From Simmondsia chinensis (taxonomy: Eukaryota; Streptophyta; Magnoliopsida; Caryophyllales; Simmondsiaceae): DNA of 64,000 nucleotides. The DNA is taken from assembly GCA_018398585.1 (NCBI GenBank), contig JAGTTD010000016.1, positions 25,839,212 through 25,903,211 of the forward strand, read 5' to 3'. Position numbers and translations under genes: made by a program. The first letter of the stretch is position 1. Every line of letters starts with the position of its first letter. The notes below the pieces were generated by a model. The model was not told the DNA's origin and did no database searches. It was given only the letters and a program-made list of their open reading frames with translations. Below are positions 10,801 through 22,681 of the stretch, one piece after another.

Positions 10801-11227
10801 CCTTGAGGTTGGAGACTTCTTGGCTTATCCAAGAACCCTAAAGTCTGAAATATTCTAGAGAAGACTCTTCACATGGTGTGACTCTTCTTTTGAACATATT
10901 TACTACAGTCCCTTCGTATGGTTGGCAGTAATGGGGAGGCTCTTTGGTTTCCATGGCAGTTCTGATTCTTGAGGCCTATATATAGGACATGATTTCTTGC
11001 TGTAAAGGCAGAGCAAGTGAGGAAACAAAAGCAAGAGAGAAGAGTGAGAGTGAGAGAGAAACACTCTTACAATACCTCTGATTTCTCATAGTGAAATTCG
11101 TTGCTCCCCCTCTGTGGATGTAAGCTTCGGCTGAACCATATAAATCTTTGTATCTCCCTTCTTCCCCTACCTTATTTTGTTATTTCGAAACCCAATCTAG
11201 TGTTCGGTGTGTGTGGGTAACCTAACA
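10801..11227 (+). repeat. 5' LTR of composite copia (plus)
   Basis: It matches the 3' LTR at 21,422 (GAGGTTGG..CTTCTGGG start, GTGTGTGGGTAACCTAACA end). A TATA-like CTATATATAG lies near 10,977. The first two bases of the expected TGTTGAGG start are mutated. A variant of the same LTR lies inverted at 16,408-16,840. Confidence 0.8.
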
Positions 11228-11229
11228 AT

Positions 11230-11241
11230 TGGTATCAGAGC
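11230..11241 (+). promoter_or_regulatory. Primer-binding site (initiator tRNA-Met)
   Basis: TGGTATCAGAGC, complementary to the 3' end of plant initiator tRNA-Met, two bases after the LTR end. It is followed by a leader to 11,811 with several repeats of an AGATCTGGT-centred phrase. Confidence 0.85.
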
Positions 11242-11908
11242 TTGTTCAAACCCAAATCGGGTCTGACAGAGGCGAAGGAAGAAGAAAGAGGACGAACTAA
11301 CCTCGGTGTTGCTCCGGCAGTGATCTCGATGGTCGGAGGTGTACAGATCTGGTGGTCTCCAGCCCAGATTTGTCGTGGTTCTCGGTGGTCATAGCGGTGG
11401 CAGAGGTGACTAGATCTGGTAGTCTTCGGCCAGATCTGGTGTTCTCCGGCCTTGGCGTCGAAGATCGAAGGTGGTGGTCACAAAATTGACCGCCGGTGCT
11501 CAGGTTTGGCGGTGTTCGTTTTTCGAAGCCACGGCGGTGTTGGTCAGTGACAAGCGGTGACCGTGGCGGAGACGGTGGTGCTCGTTGAACGAAGACAACA
11601 TTGTTTTTTTGTAAAATTTGCCATTTTTTAGTACTAGTGAAGGTTCTGGAAAAAAGGTGAGTGGAGAGAGAGGGAGCAGAGTCACAGAGAGATTGACAGT
11701 GAAGAGAAATGGGTTTTTTTTTAGCCCTAATGTTTATTTAATATTTCTTAGTACTAAGTCCAATTAAAAAATGCCTTTTTTGAAGCCTAGCCCAAAAGTT
11801 CACAAATTCAGTGTTTATGAAGGGCTGCAAACTTTTGTGTGGAGACTGATGCGGCTCACAACAACCTCTGCTCATAGTAGCCCTCATGCTCCCCCTTAAA
11901 CACCATCA

Positions 11909-14900
11909 TCAGGTGTTAAGTCTAACTGAAGCTGCACAAAGCTTCAGTTTATCAAGGGTCACGCCCTTCATCAGCATGTCTGCCGGATTCTCAATCCCAC
12001 TAATTTTCTCAAAACACAGCTCCCCTTCTTCAAGAAAATGATGAATGAAGTGATATCGAATCTAGCTGTGTTTGGTCCTGGCATGATAAGCAGCATTCTT
12101 CGCCAGAAAGATCGCACTTTGATTATCACTGTACAAATTGCCCTTTTCCAGTTTCTTTCCCAGCTCTATCAGGAAACTCTGCAACCATACCATCTCCTTT
12201 GTTGCTTCAGACACAACAATGTACTCTGCTTCCATTGTTGAAAATGCAACAACCTTTTGTAAACTTGAACCCCATGAAATGGGAGTATCACCAAAAGTAT
12301 ACACGTAACCGGTAGTACACTTTCGACTATCAATGTCTCCGGCAAGATTAGCTTCCACGTAACCTTGCAAACTCTGACCAGCAAATGTAAAGTTAAGACA
12401 GACATCAGTAGTACCCCGAAGGTACCTCAAGATCCATTTCACTGCCTCCAAGTGCTGTCTTCTAGGATTGTTCATGTATCGGCTCACGACTCCCACTGCA
12501 TGGGCAATATCCAGTCGAGTACAGACCATAGCATACATGAGCGACCCAACAGCTGAGGCATATGGCACCCTACTCATCTTCTCACGTTCTTCCTCTGACT
12601 TAGGTGCCGGATCTCGACTAAGACAGAAATGATTCGCCAGAGAGTGCTCACGGGTTTAGCTTTATCCATGTTGAACCGCTTTAATACTCGTTCAACATAC
12701 TCATCTTGTGACAACTTCAAGGCACCAGCGGCTCTGTCTCTGGTAATGCGCATGCCAAGGATTTGCTTTGCGGGTCCCAAATCCTTCGTGGCAAGTTGAC
12801 TCGATAACTATCGCTTCAAATTCTCAATCTCCTCAACATCGGACCCAGCAATCAACGTATCATCGACGAATAACAACAAAAATGATATATGAGGAGTCAA
12901 AGTGCTTGATATAGCAGCAATGGTCTGCTTAACATCTGGGATAACCGGCACCACTCATGAAACTGTCAAACTTCTTATACCGCTATCTCGGAGCCTGCTT
13001 TAGACCATACAAACCTTTTTCAGCTTACAAACCATATGATATTTCCCGGACTCTACGATGCATGTAGATGTCTTCTTCCAAGTCACCATGCAAGAATGCG
13101 GTTTTCACATCTAACTGCTCAAGATGAAGATTTTCCGCTGCCACCAGCCCCAGAACAAGTCTGATAGTTGTAAGCTTCACCACGGGAGAAAAGATCTCAA
13201 AATAATCAATTCCCCTCTTTTGTTGAAAACCCTTCACAATGAGTCTGGCCTTGAATCTCTTACTGCCATCAGGTTCATCTTTCACCCAGTAAACCCACTT
13301 GTTGTGCAAAGCCTTCTTTCCTGCTGGTAACTCTGTCAACTCCCAAGTTTGATTGTCGTACAAGGATTTCATTTCGTCTTCCATAGCAAGCTCCCACTTG
13401 CTAGCATGTTCATCGTCGAGGCTTTCTTCAAAACTTTGCGGTTCTCCTTCATCGGTTAATAGAATATAGTTCAAAGATGGAGAATATCGATCGGGAGGTC
13501 TGATAGTTCTTGCAGACCTGCGCAAGGATGGAGCAGGTGTACTCGGCTCTGCTTCACTTGGAACTTCTTGCTGAATGACCGACACTGGTGACCTTATCGG
13601 TCCACTGGACTGAGAAGTGATATCGGGAAGTGGCTCCAAACTGACAAACTCTGGTTCATCCCGAACAGATCTCTCAGACTCTTTCTCTAAGCTGGCTCGG
13701 TCTCAGTATAGAACTTTTTCATTGAACACAGCATCTCGGCTTCTAACAATCTTCCTGTTCTGTTCATCCCAAAACCGATACCCGAACGACTCATCACCAT
13801 GCCCGATGAAGAAACACTTCTTTGACTTGGCTTCAAGCTTATTCCTGTCATCGGGATCAAGCAAGACATAAGATGTGCAGCCAAAGACCCATAGATGAGT
13901 CAATTTCACCTCTTTGCTGCTCCAGACTTCTTCCGGCAACCTGAAGCCTAAGGGAATGAATGGACCACGATTGATCAGATAAACAGCAGTATTGACAGCA
14001 TCTGCCCAAAACAACAAGGGCAAACCAGCGTGCAACCTCATGCTTCGAGCTCATTCATTTATGGTTCTGTTCATGCTTTCAGCAACACCATTAAGCTGAG
14101 GTGTCCTCGGGGGAGTCTTCTCCATTCTTATTCTGTTTGCAGCAAAATACCTGATGAAGCCGCCCTCAATGTATTCACCACCATTATCAGAGCGCAAGCA
14201 TTTCAACTTAGAGTATAATTCCATCTCTGCCATAGCCTTCCACTTCATGAATACTTCAAACACCTCTGACTTGTGCTTCAAGAAGTACAACCAGACCTTC
14301 CTACTAAAATCATCAATAAAGGTCACATCAAATTGGGAACCACCAAGGGAAGATACTGGGGCAGGTCCCCAGACATCAGTGTGCACTAACTCCAGCCGCC
14401 GTGATCTCGGTGCTCAACCTTGCTTTGTAAAACGAACTTTCTTCCGCGTGCCGAAGATACAGCTTTCACACATCCCAAGGTCCACTAACGTAAAGTCTGG
14501 TAATTTCCCTTTTGCAGCAAGGATCTTCATGCCCTTCTGACTTATATGTCCCATCCTGCAGTGCCACAGTTCAGAAGAATTCTCGGATTCTGCAACAGAA
14601 ATTCTATCAGCTGGTTTCGAGGTTAAATACAACGTGCCTGATTTCACACCACGGGTTAACACCTACACACCCTTCGAAACCTTCCATTTTTCATTTGAGA
14701 AAGTAACAGAATGATCACTATCATCTAGCTGTCCCACAGAAATCAAGTTCTTTTTAAGTTTGGGCACATGTCTAACTTCAGTTAAGGTCCAAGTCGACCC
14801 ATTCGGTAACATTATACAAACGTCACCCTTTCCCACAATATCTAGCAGTTGACCATCAGCTAAGTACACTTTACCAAAATTCCCGACCACATAGTTTCTG

Positions 14901-15801
14901 ATCACCTCCTGACTTGAGGTAGTGTGAAAGGATGCACCGGATTCTAATACCCAATCATCGATTGGAGAATGTACAGCAAGAAGCAAAGCATCCTATTCTT
15001 CCTCGGTTATAGTATTAGCTGAGTCTGAGCCAGACTTCTTAGCAGATTTACAATCTCGTTTAAAATGACCCGATTTCCCGCAATTCCAGCAAGTGTTCTT
15101 ACGACCCATTCCACTTTTACTTCTTCCCCTAGGTCTAGACTTAGACCCACCTCTATGTGAATTTTTCTCAAAATTTCGGCCACGGGTTTCAACTTTTAAA
15201 GCCGAACTCGAAGCATTTGACTCGCCTGAGTCAAGCCGGCGCACTTCTTCAGACAGAATTAAATCACGTATGTTGTCATAGTTTAACTTTTCTTTGCCCG
15301 CGGAATTGCTAACGGCCATTCTCATGGCCTCCCAGCTGTTACATAATGACGCTAATAGCACTAACGCCACTATTTCATCATCAAATGTAATATCCACCGA
15401 TGACAACTGATTCGCTATGGTATTAAATGCATTCAAGTGTTGAGTAACAGGAGTACCATCCGACATCTTCAGGTTGAAAAACTTTTTAATCAAATGTACC
15501 TTGTTGTTCGCTAATGGATTTTCATACATTCTCGAGAGAGCTGACATCAAGGCCGCCATTATCTTCTCCTTAATGACGTTGTGAGCCACGGACCTGGACA
15601 AGGTAAGACGGATGACACCCAGGACCTGTCGGTCCAACAATTCTCATTCCTTGTCCTTCATATCTTTCGGCTTCTCACCCAACAAAGGCAAATGCAATTT
15701 TTTTTTCCGCACAAATAATCTTCAATTTGCATGCGCCAGTACCCGAAATCAGTACCATCAAATTTTTCGATACACGAAATTTTAATGTCCTCGAATGCCA
15801 T
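11909..15801 (-). pseudogene. Copia gag-pol polyprotein of element A, broken
   Basis: The polyprotein would supply capsid, protease, integrase and reverse transcriptase/RNase H. Visible in order: gag from an ATG at 15,801 with a frameshift near 15,690; zinc knuckle CWNCGKSGHFKRDC; protease with DSG changed to ESG (VLESGASFH); the pre-integrase HC zinc finger region (WHCRMGH, CESC); integrase core (HTDVWGPAP, RSDNGGEY, PQLNGVAESMNR); reverse transcriptase starting [14 protein letters not shown]; and RNase H (TMEAEYI, YSDNQSA). Many frameshifts and stops, including damage near 12,780-13,020 around the catalytic motif. A UAG lies between gag and protease at the same place as in element B. It cannot encode an active protein. 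Confidence 0.85.
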
Positions 15802-16407
15802 CAAAAAATTTTACTGTTGGGCTGAAGAAAAAAAATTTCCAGGACAGGTCAGGTAGGATTTTTTTTTTTTTTGAACTCTGGAATTTGGGCCATTTTCTCA
15901 CTCAATTAAGTGTTTTAGATTGGGCTTTAAAAAACTATTTTTAATTTAGACTTAAGTTGAGAAGTATTTTTTAAAAAGAATATTAAGGTTTAAAGTAGCT
16001 TTTGCTCTCTCCAACACTTCACTCCCTAAACGATTCTCACTCTCCTTCGAACACCACCACTCGACACCGAGAGCCACCGATTTCCAGTCACCGTGCTTCA
16101 CCGCCACGGCTAACACCACCAAACTCGAGCACCGATGGTTGATGTTCCCGACCACCACGTTCAACCTTCGTCACCAAGGGCAAAAAAACACCAGATCTGG
16201 CCGGAGACCACCAGATATGTCCACCTCTGTCATCGCTACGACCACCCAACACCGCGAACCACCAGATCTGGGCTGGAGACAACCAGATCCGAGCACCTCC
16301 GACCGCCGAGACCGCCGCCAGAGTGCCACTGAGGTTCGTTCGTCCTCTTTCTTCCTCCTTCGCCTCTATCAGACCCGATTTGGGTCTAAAATGGCTCTGA
16401 TACTAGT

Positions 16408-16840
16408 TGTTAAGTTACCCACACACACTGAAACCCTAGATTGGGTTCCGAAATAACGAAAATAGAGTAGGGGAAGAAAAAGACACAAGGATTTACCTGG
16501 TTCAGCCAAAGCCTACATCCACGGAGGAGGCAACGAATTTCACTATGAGAAATCAGAGGTATTACAAGAGTGTTTTTCTCTCACTCTCACTATTCTCTAT
16601 TGCTTTGTGTTTCCTCACTTTTGCTCTACCTTTACAACAAGGAATCAGGCCCTATTTATAGGCCTCAAAAACAGAACAACCATGGGAGCTCAAAGGTCTC
16701 CCCATTACTGCCAGCCATATGAAGGGCTGCAGTAAATACGCCCAGATGAAGGGTCACCAAACCAGCCATGTGAAGAGCCTCCTCTAGAATATTCAAGACT
16801 TTAGGGCTGTTGAAGAAGCCCAGAAGTCTCCAACTCAACA
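16408..16840 (-). repeat. 5' LTR of element A (inverted)
   Basis: On the minus strand it starts TGTTGAGTTGG and ends GTAACTTAACA. It is related to, but clearly diverged from, the LTRs at 10,801 and 21,422, for example having extra sequence around 16,735-16,770. Confidence 0.8.
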
Positions 16841-16914
16841 ATGAGAAATCTATATATAGGCTGGATTTATTCGGGCCCGTGTTTATGGCGTGAGTCTTTG
16901 TATTCCAGAAGTCT
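16841..16914. other. Junction between head-to-head elements
   Basis: About 75 bp between the end of inverted LTR A and the second copy of the leader. It ends in LTR-like CCAGAAGTCTCC before CAAATCGGGTCTGAC. It may be filler or LTR debris left by the rearrangement. Confidence 0.5.
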
Positions 16915-17433
16915 CCAAATCGGGTCTGACAGAGGCGAAGGAAGAAGAAAGAGGACGAACGAACCTCGGCGTTGCTCCGGCGGAGGTCTCGGTGGTCGGA
17001 GGTGTACGGATCTGGTGGTCTCCAGCCCAGATCTGTCGTGGTGATCGGTGGGCGGTGCTCGGGTCTGGTGGTGTTCGTTTTTCGAAGCCACGGCGGTGTT
17101 GGTCAGTGACGAGCGATGACCGTGGCGGAGACGGTGGTGCTCGTTGAACGAAGACAACATTGTTTTTGTAAAAATCGCAATTTTTGAGTACCAATGAAGT
17201 TTCTGGAAAAAAGGTGAGGAGAGAGAGAGGGAGCAGAGTCACGAAGATATTGGCAGTGAAGAGAAATGGGTATTTTTGAGCCCTAATGTTTATTTAATAT
17301 TTCTTAGTACTAAGTCCAATTAAAAAAATACCTTTTTGAAGCCCAGCCCAACAGTTTACAAATTCAATATTTTTTTTCAAACCCGCCCCACTTTGATAAA
17401 AAACGTTTTGGCCCAACAGTAAAAAAAATTTCG

Positions 17434-20400
17434 ATGGCATCCGAGGATATAAGAATTTCGAGGATCAAAAAATTTGACGATACTGATTTCGGGTACTGGC
17501 GCATGCAAATTGAAGATTATTTGTATGAGACAAAATTGCATTTGCCATTGTTGGGTGAGAAGCCGGAAGATATGAAGGACGAGGAATGGGAATTATTGGA
17601 CCGACAAGTTCTGGGTGTCATCCGTCTTACCTTATCCAGCACCGTCGCTCACAATGTCGTTAAGGAGAAGACAACGGCGGCCTTGATGTCAGCTCCCTCG
17701 GGGATGTATGAAAAGCCGTCAGCGAACAAGAAGGTACGTTTGATAAAAAAGTTGTTCAACTTGAAGATGTTGGAAGGTACTCCTGTTACTCAACACTTGA
17801 ATGCACTTAATACAATTGCAAATTAGTTGTCGTCAGTGGATATTAAATTCGATGATGAAATATGGCCATTAGTGTTGTTAGCGTCGTTACCTAACAGCTG
17901 GGAGGCCATGAGAATGGCTGTTAGCAATTCCGCGGGTAAAGAAAAGTTAAAATATGACAACATACGTGATTTTATCTTGTCAGAAGAAGTGCGCCAGCAT
18001 GACTCGGGTGAGTCAAATGCTTCGAGCTTGGCCTTAAATGTTGAAACCCGTGGCCAAAACTTTGAGAAAAATTCACATAGAGGTAGGTCTAAGTCTAGAC
18101 CTAGGGGGAGAAGCAAAAGTCGAATGGGTCGTAAAAATACTTGCTGGACTTGCTAGAAATTGGGTCATTTCAAACGAGACTGTAAAGCTGCTAAGAAGTC
18201 TCACTCAGACTCAGCTAACACTGTAACCAAGGAAGTATAGGACGCTTTGCTTCTTGCTGTACATTCTCTAATTGATGATTGGGTATTAGACTCGGGTGCA
18301 TCCTTTCACAGTACCTCGTGTCAGGAGGTGATTAGAAACTATGTTGCCAGGAATTTCGGTAAAGTGTACTTAACTGATGGTCAACCACTAGATATCGTGG
18401 GAAAGGGTGATGTTTGTATAATGTTACCGAATGGGTCGACTTGGACTCTAACCGATGTTAGACATGTGCCCAAACTTAAAAAGAACTTGATTTCTGTGGG
18501 ACAGCTAGATGATAGCGCTCATTCTGTGACTTTCTCGAATGGGAAGTGGAAGGTTTCGAAGGGTGCGCTGGTGCTAGCCCGTGGTGTGAAATCGAGCACG
18601 TTTTATTTAACATCAAAACCAGCTGACAGTATTTCTGTTGCAGAATCCGAGAATACTTCTGAACTGTGGCACTGCAGGATGGGACATATAAGTCAAAAGG
18701 GCATGAAGATCCTTGCTGCAAAAGGGAAATTACCAGACATGACGTCAATGGACCTTGGGACATGTGAAAGTTGTATCCTTGGCAAGCAGAAGAAAGTCAG
18801 TTTTTCAAAGCAAGGTCGAGTTCCAAGATCACGGCGGCTGGAGTTAGTGCACACTGATGTCTGGGGACCTGCCCCAGTCTCTTCAGTTGGTGATTCCCAA
18901 TTTTATGTGACCTTCATTGATGATTTCAGCAGGAAGTTCTGGGTATACTTCTTGAAGCACGAGTCAAAGGTTTTCGAAGTATTCAAGAAGTGGAAAGCTA
19001 TGGCTGAGATGGTATCAGATTCTAAGATGAAATGCTTACGCTCCGACCATGGCGGTGAATATATTGATGGTGGCTTCATCAGATATTGTGCTGCAAATGG
19101 AAAAAGGATGGAGAAGACTCCCTCAAGGACACCTCAGCTTAATGGTGTTGCTGAACGCATGAACAGAACCATAAATGAACGGACTTGGAGCATGAGGCTG
19201 TATGCTGGTCTGCCTCTGATGTTCTGGGCAGATGCTGTTAACGCTGCTGTTTATTTGATCAATCGTGGTCCATCTGTTCCCTTAGGCTTCAGATTGCTGG
19301 AAGAAGTTTGGAGTGGCAAGGAGGTGAAATTGACTCATCTACCAGTCTTTGGCTGCACATCTTATGTCTTGCTTGATCTTGAAGCCAGGAATAAACTTGA
19401 AGCCAAGTCAAAGAAGTGTTTCTTCATCGGGTATGGTGATGAGTCATTCAGTTATCAGTTTTGTGATGAACAGAACTGGAAGATCGTTAGAAGCCGAGAT
19501 GTTGTCTTCAATGAGAAAGCTCTATACCGAGACCGAGCCAGCTTAGAGAAAGGGTCAGAGAAATCTGTTCGGGATGAACTAGAGTTTGTCAGTTTGAAGC
19601 CACTTCCCGACATCATTTCTCAGTCCAGTGGACCGATATGCTCTCCAGTGTCGGTCATTCAGCAGGAAGTTCCAAGTGAAGTAGAGCCAAGTACACCTAC
19701 CCCATCCTTAGCGCAGGTCTACAAGAACTGTCACACATCCAGATCGGTATTCTCCATCTCTGAATTATATTCCGTTGACCGATGGAGGAGAACAGTAGAG
19801 TTTTGAAGAAAGCCTTAAAGATTAACATGCTAGCAAGTGGGAATTTGCTATGGAAGACGAAATGAGATCCTTACACGACAATCAGACTTGGGAGTTGATA
19901 GAGTTACAGGCAGGAAAGAAGGCTTTGCACAACAAGTGGGTTTATTGGGTGAAATATGAACCTGACGGTAGTAAGAGATTCAAGACCAGGCTCGTCGTGA
20001 AGAGTTTTCAGCAAAAGAGGGGAATTGATTATTCTGAGATCTTTTATCCTGTGGTGAAGCTTACAACTATAAGACTTGTTCTGGGGCTGGTGGCAGCGGA
20101 AAATTTACATCTTGAGCAGTTAGATGTGAAAACCGCGTTCTTACACAGTGATTTAGAAGAAGACATCTACGTGCACCAGCCAGAGGGATTCGTGGAGTCC
20201 GAGAAGGAACATATGGTTTGTAAGTTGGAGAAAAGTTTGTATGGTCTGAAGCAGGCTCCGAGACAGTGGTATAAGAAGTTTGACAGTTTCATGAGTGGTG
20301 CCGGTTATACCAGATGTCAAGCAGACCATTGTTGCTACATCAAGCACTTTGACTCCTCATATATCATTTTGTTGTTATGCGTCGATGACATGCTGATTGA

Positions 20401-21340
20401 TGGGTCCGATATTGGGGAGATTGAGATTCTGAAGAGACAGCTATCGAGTCACTTTTCCATGAAGGTTTTGGGACCCGCAAAGCAAATCCTTAGCATGCGC
20501 ATTACCAGAGACAGAGCCGCTGGTACCTTGAATTTGTCACAAGCCGAGTATGTTGAACGAGTTTTGAAGCGGTTCAACATGGATAAAGCTAAACCCGTGA
20601 GCACTCCTTTGGCAAATCATTTCCGACTTAGTCGATATCAGACACCTAAGTCAAAGGAAGATCGTGAGAAGATGAGTAGGGTTCCGTATGCCTCAGTTGT
20701 TGGGTCACCCATGTATGCTATGGTCTATACTCGACCGAATATTGCCCATGCAGTGCGAGTAGTGAGCTAATACATGAACAATCCTGGAAGACAGCATTGG
20801 GAGGCAGTGAAATGGATCTTGAGGTACCTTCGGGGTACTACTGAAGTTTGTTTTAATTTTACATCTGGTGGTAAGAGTTTGCAAGGTTACGTGGATGCAG
20901 ATCTTACTGGAGACATTGACAGTCGAAAGAGTACTACCGGTTATGTGTATACTTTGGGTGGTACTGCCATTTCGTGGGGTTCAAGTTTACAGAAGGTTGT
21001 TGCAATGTCAACAACGGAAGCAGAGTACATTGTTGTGTCTGAAGCAGCAAAGGAGATGGTATGGCTATAGAGTTTCTTGATAGAGCTGGGAAAGAAACTG
21101 GAGAAGGGAACTTCGTACAATGATAATCAGAGTGCAGTCTTTCTGGCAAAGAATGCTGCTTATCATGCTATGACCAAACACATCCAAATTCGATATCACT
21201 TCATTCGTTGTTTGCTTGAAGAAGGAGAGCTGTGTTTGGAGAAAATCAGTGGGAGTGAGAATCCGGCGGGTATGCTGACGAAGGGCGTGACCCTTGATAA
21301 ACTAAAGCTCTGTGCAGCTTCAGTTGGACTTAACACCTGA
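17434..21340 (+). pseudogene. Copia gag-pol polyprotein of element B, nearly intact
   Basis: Tnt1/Tork-type polyprotein. Gag starts at ATG 17,434 (MASEDIRISRIKKFDD). It continues in one frame through UAG at 17,824, 18,154 and 18,238 to protease (WVLDSGASFHS), HC zinc finger (WHCRMGH, CESC), integrase core (HTDVWGP, RSDHGGEY, NGVAERMNR) and hinge. A frameshift near 19,710 moves reverse transcriptase to the next frame (19,850-21,340), with catalytic CVDDM, then RNase H (STTEAEYI, YNDNQSA) broken by UAA at 20,768 and UAG at 21,068. The zinc knuckle is damaged (CWTC, then a stop). The leader from 16,915 duplicates 11,252-11,811. Several stops look like cytosine-deamination products when compared with element A. 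Confidence 0.88.
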
Positions 21341-21408
21341 TGATGGTGCTTGAGGGGGAGCATGGGGGCTACTATGAGCAGAGGTTGTCTATGAGCCGCA
21401 TCAGTCTC

Positions 21409-21421
21409 CAAGGGGGAGATT
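21409..21421 (+). promoter_or_regulatory. Polypurine tract of element B
   Basis: AAGGGGGAGATTT directly before the 3' LTR; it would prime plus-strand DNA synthesis. Confidence 0.75.
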
Positions 21422-21851
21422 TGTTGAGGTTGGAAACTTCTGGGCTTCTCCAACAGCCCTAAAGTCTGGAATATTCTAGAGAAGACTCTTCACATGGTGT
21501 GACTCTTCATTTAAACATATTTACTACAGTCCCTTCATATGGCTGGCAGTAATGGGAAGGCCCTTTGGTTTCCATGGCAGTTCTGATTCTTGAGGCCTAT
21601 ATCTAGGGCCTGATTTCTTGTTGTAAAGGCAGAGCAAGTGAGGAAACAAAAGCAAGAGAGAGGAGTGAGAGTGAAAAAAAAAAAAAACACTCTTGTAATA
21701 CCTCTGATTTCTCATAGTCAAATTCGTTGCTCCCCCTCCGTCGATGTAGGCTTCTGCTGAACCACATAAATCTTTGTGTCTCCCTTCTTCCCCTACCCTA
21801 TTTTGTTATTCCGGAACCCAATCTAGGGTTCGGTGTGTGTGGGTAACCTAA
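21422..21851 (+). repeat. 3' LTR of element B
   Basis: It starts TGTTGAGGTTGG and ends GGGTAACCTAA(AA), with the expected terminal CA mutated. It pairs with 10,801-11,227, differing by scattered substitutions and a longer A run near 21,675. Confidence 0.82.
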
Positions 21852-21891
21852 AAGCTCTGTCATTTTCAACTAAACTAAACCAAATTAAAAT
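21852..21891 (+). repeat. Tail end of duplication copy 1
   Basis: These bases match 51,111-51,153, the end of copy 2, so copy 1 continues here after the copia composite. The next bases match position 412 onward, so this is the head-to-tail junction of the tandem duplication. Confidence 0.8.
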
Positions 21892-22065
21892 TAGAGGACT
21901 TGTATCACACAATTGGCACGAGAAGTAGAGGTATGTGGATTCCAATCTAGCTCGGTGTCACCAATCTGATATTCAAGGACTAATTACCCAAGAATGAATT
22001 GTATTGGCCATTTACATTACAAATTTTGTTTTCAACCTCATGTTTGGTATTAGCATAGTACTTGG

Positions 22066-22152
22066 GCTAGGAGTTATAAAGCTGAAACAATACAACCCCA
22101 TGCTCAGATATTGCCTCAGGAAAACGATATTCGGGATACCGCTAGTGATAAT
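22066..22152 (+). mobile_element. LINE (ORF1-only family), left fragment
   Basis: It is similar to 8,200-8,265 of the full LINE (ATGCTCAGATATTGCCT). It is interrupted by copia D, whose target-site duplication ATAAT is at 22,148-22,152. It continues at 30,106. Confidence 0.65.
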
Positions 22153-22198
22153 TGTTAGGATATGTCTCAAATTCCTTGGATTTATGAAGAAGGCCGTG

Positions 22199-22644
22199 TG
22201 TTAGGAATATGCCTCAAATTTAGTGTTTTATCACGATTGTTGTTGCCGTGAGCTTGCCAATCGATAGGGTGATTCCACTGATCGATCGGGTAAGTGTACT
22301 GGAGAGAAACGCAGAAAACCAGCAGAGGCAGGGCCGATCGATCGGGAGTCCAATTTTCACGCGGGTATATATACGTAGCCAGGGTTACGTATCAAGCATC
22401 CAATTCAAAGGGAGCGCGTCATCCTTGAGAGAGAGAGAGAGGGAGAAGTGAATTGTAATTCTTCTATTCTCAAATCAATAAAAGTCTCCATCTCTGCCCG
22501 TGGTTTTCTCCCCTCTAGATTGAAGAGGGATTTCCACTTAAAAAATTATGTTCTTGTTTTTTGTTCTCTTTTATCCGTATTACTTCTCGTTTGGTCGTAG
22601 TAGTTGATTCAAATTAAGTACTTGGAATTTCGTACTTCCGCACA
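22199..22644 (+). repeat. 5' LTR of element C
   Basis: TGTTAGGAATATGCC at the start, TTCCGCACA at the end, with a TATATATACG promoter-like site near 22,368. It has three GATCGATCGG-type motifs; the 3' LTR has one and is about 85 bp shorter, consistent with deletion between these repeats. Confidence 0.88.
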
Positions 22645-22681
22645 AATTGGTATCAGAGCCCTTGTTGTTCGTTTTGGTACT

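Larger units (their letters stand above)
11812..16840 (-). mobile_element. Copia element A, Tnt1/Tork type, lacking its 3' LTR
   Basis: A minus-strand element. From its 5' side: LTR 16,840-16,408, primer-binding site at 16,407-16,393 (ACTAGTATCAGAGCC), leader, gag-pol 15,801-11,909, then about 14 bp of LTR-like sequence (TGCAGCCCTTCATA at about 11,830-11,817) before the plus-strand leader begins. The polypurine tract and nearly all of the 3' LTR are deleted. Confidence 0.75.
10801..21851. mobile_element. Composite of two head-to-head Tnt1/Tork-type copia elements
   Basis: Order of parts: a plus-strand LTR (10,801-11,227) with primer-binding site and leader to 11,811; a minus-strand element (A) from 11,812 to 16,840 with only its 5' LTR left; 75 bp of junction; a second copy of the plus-strand leader from 16,915; plus-strand gag-pol (B) 17,434-21,340; and a 3' LTR (21,422 to about 21,851). 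It interrupts copy 1 (51,111 region uninterrupted in copy 2). The outer LTR ends are mutated (expected TG reads CC at 10,801), and no clean 5-bp duplication is visible. Confidence 0.8.

Noticed and set aside
14154..14540. 128-residue plus-strand frame
   Set aside because: It is the antisense of the integrase region of copia element A.
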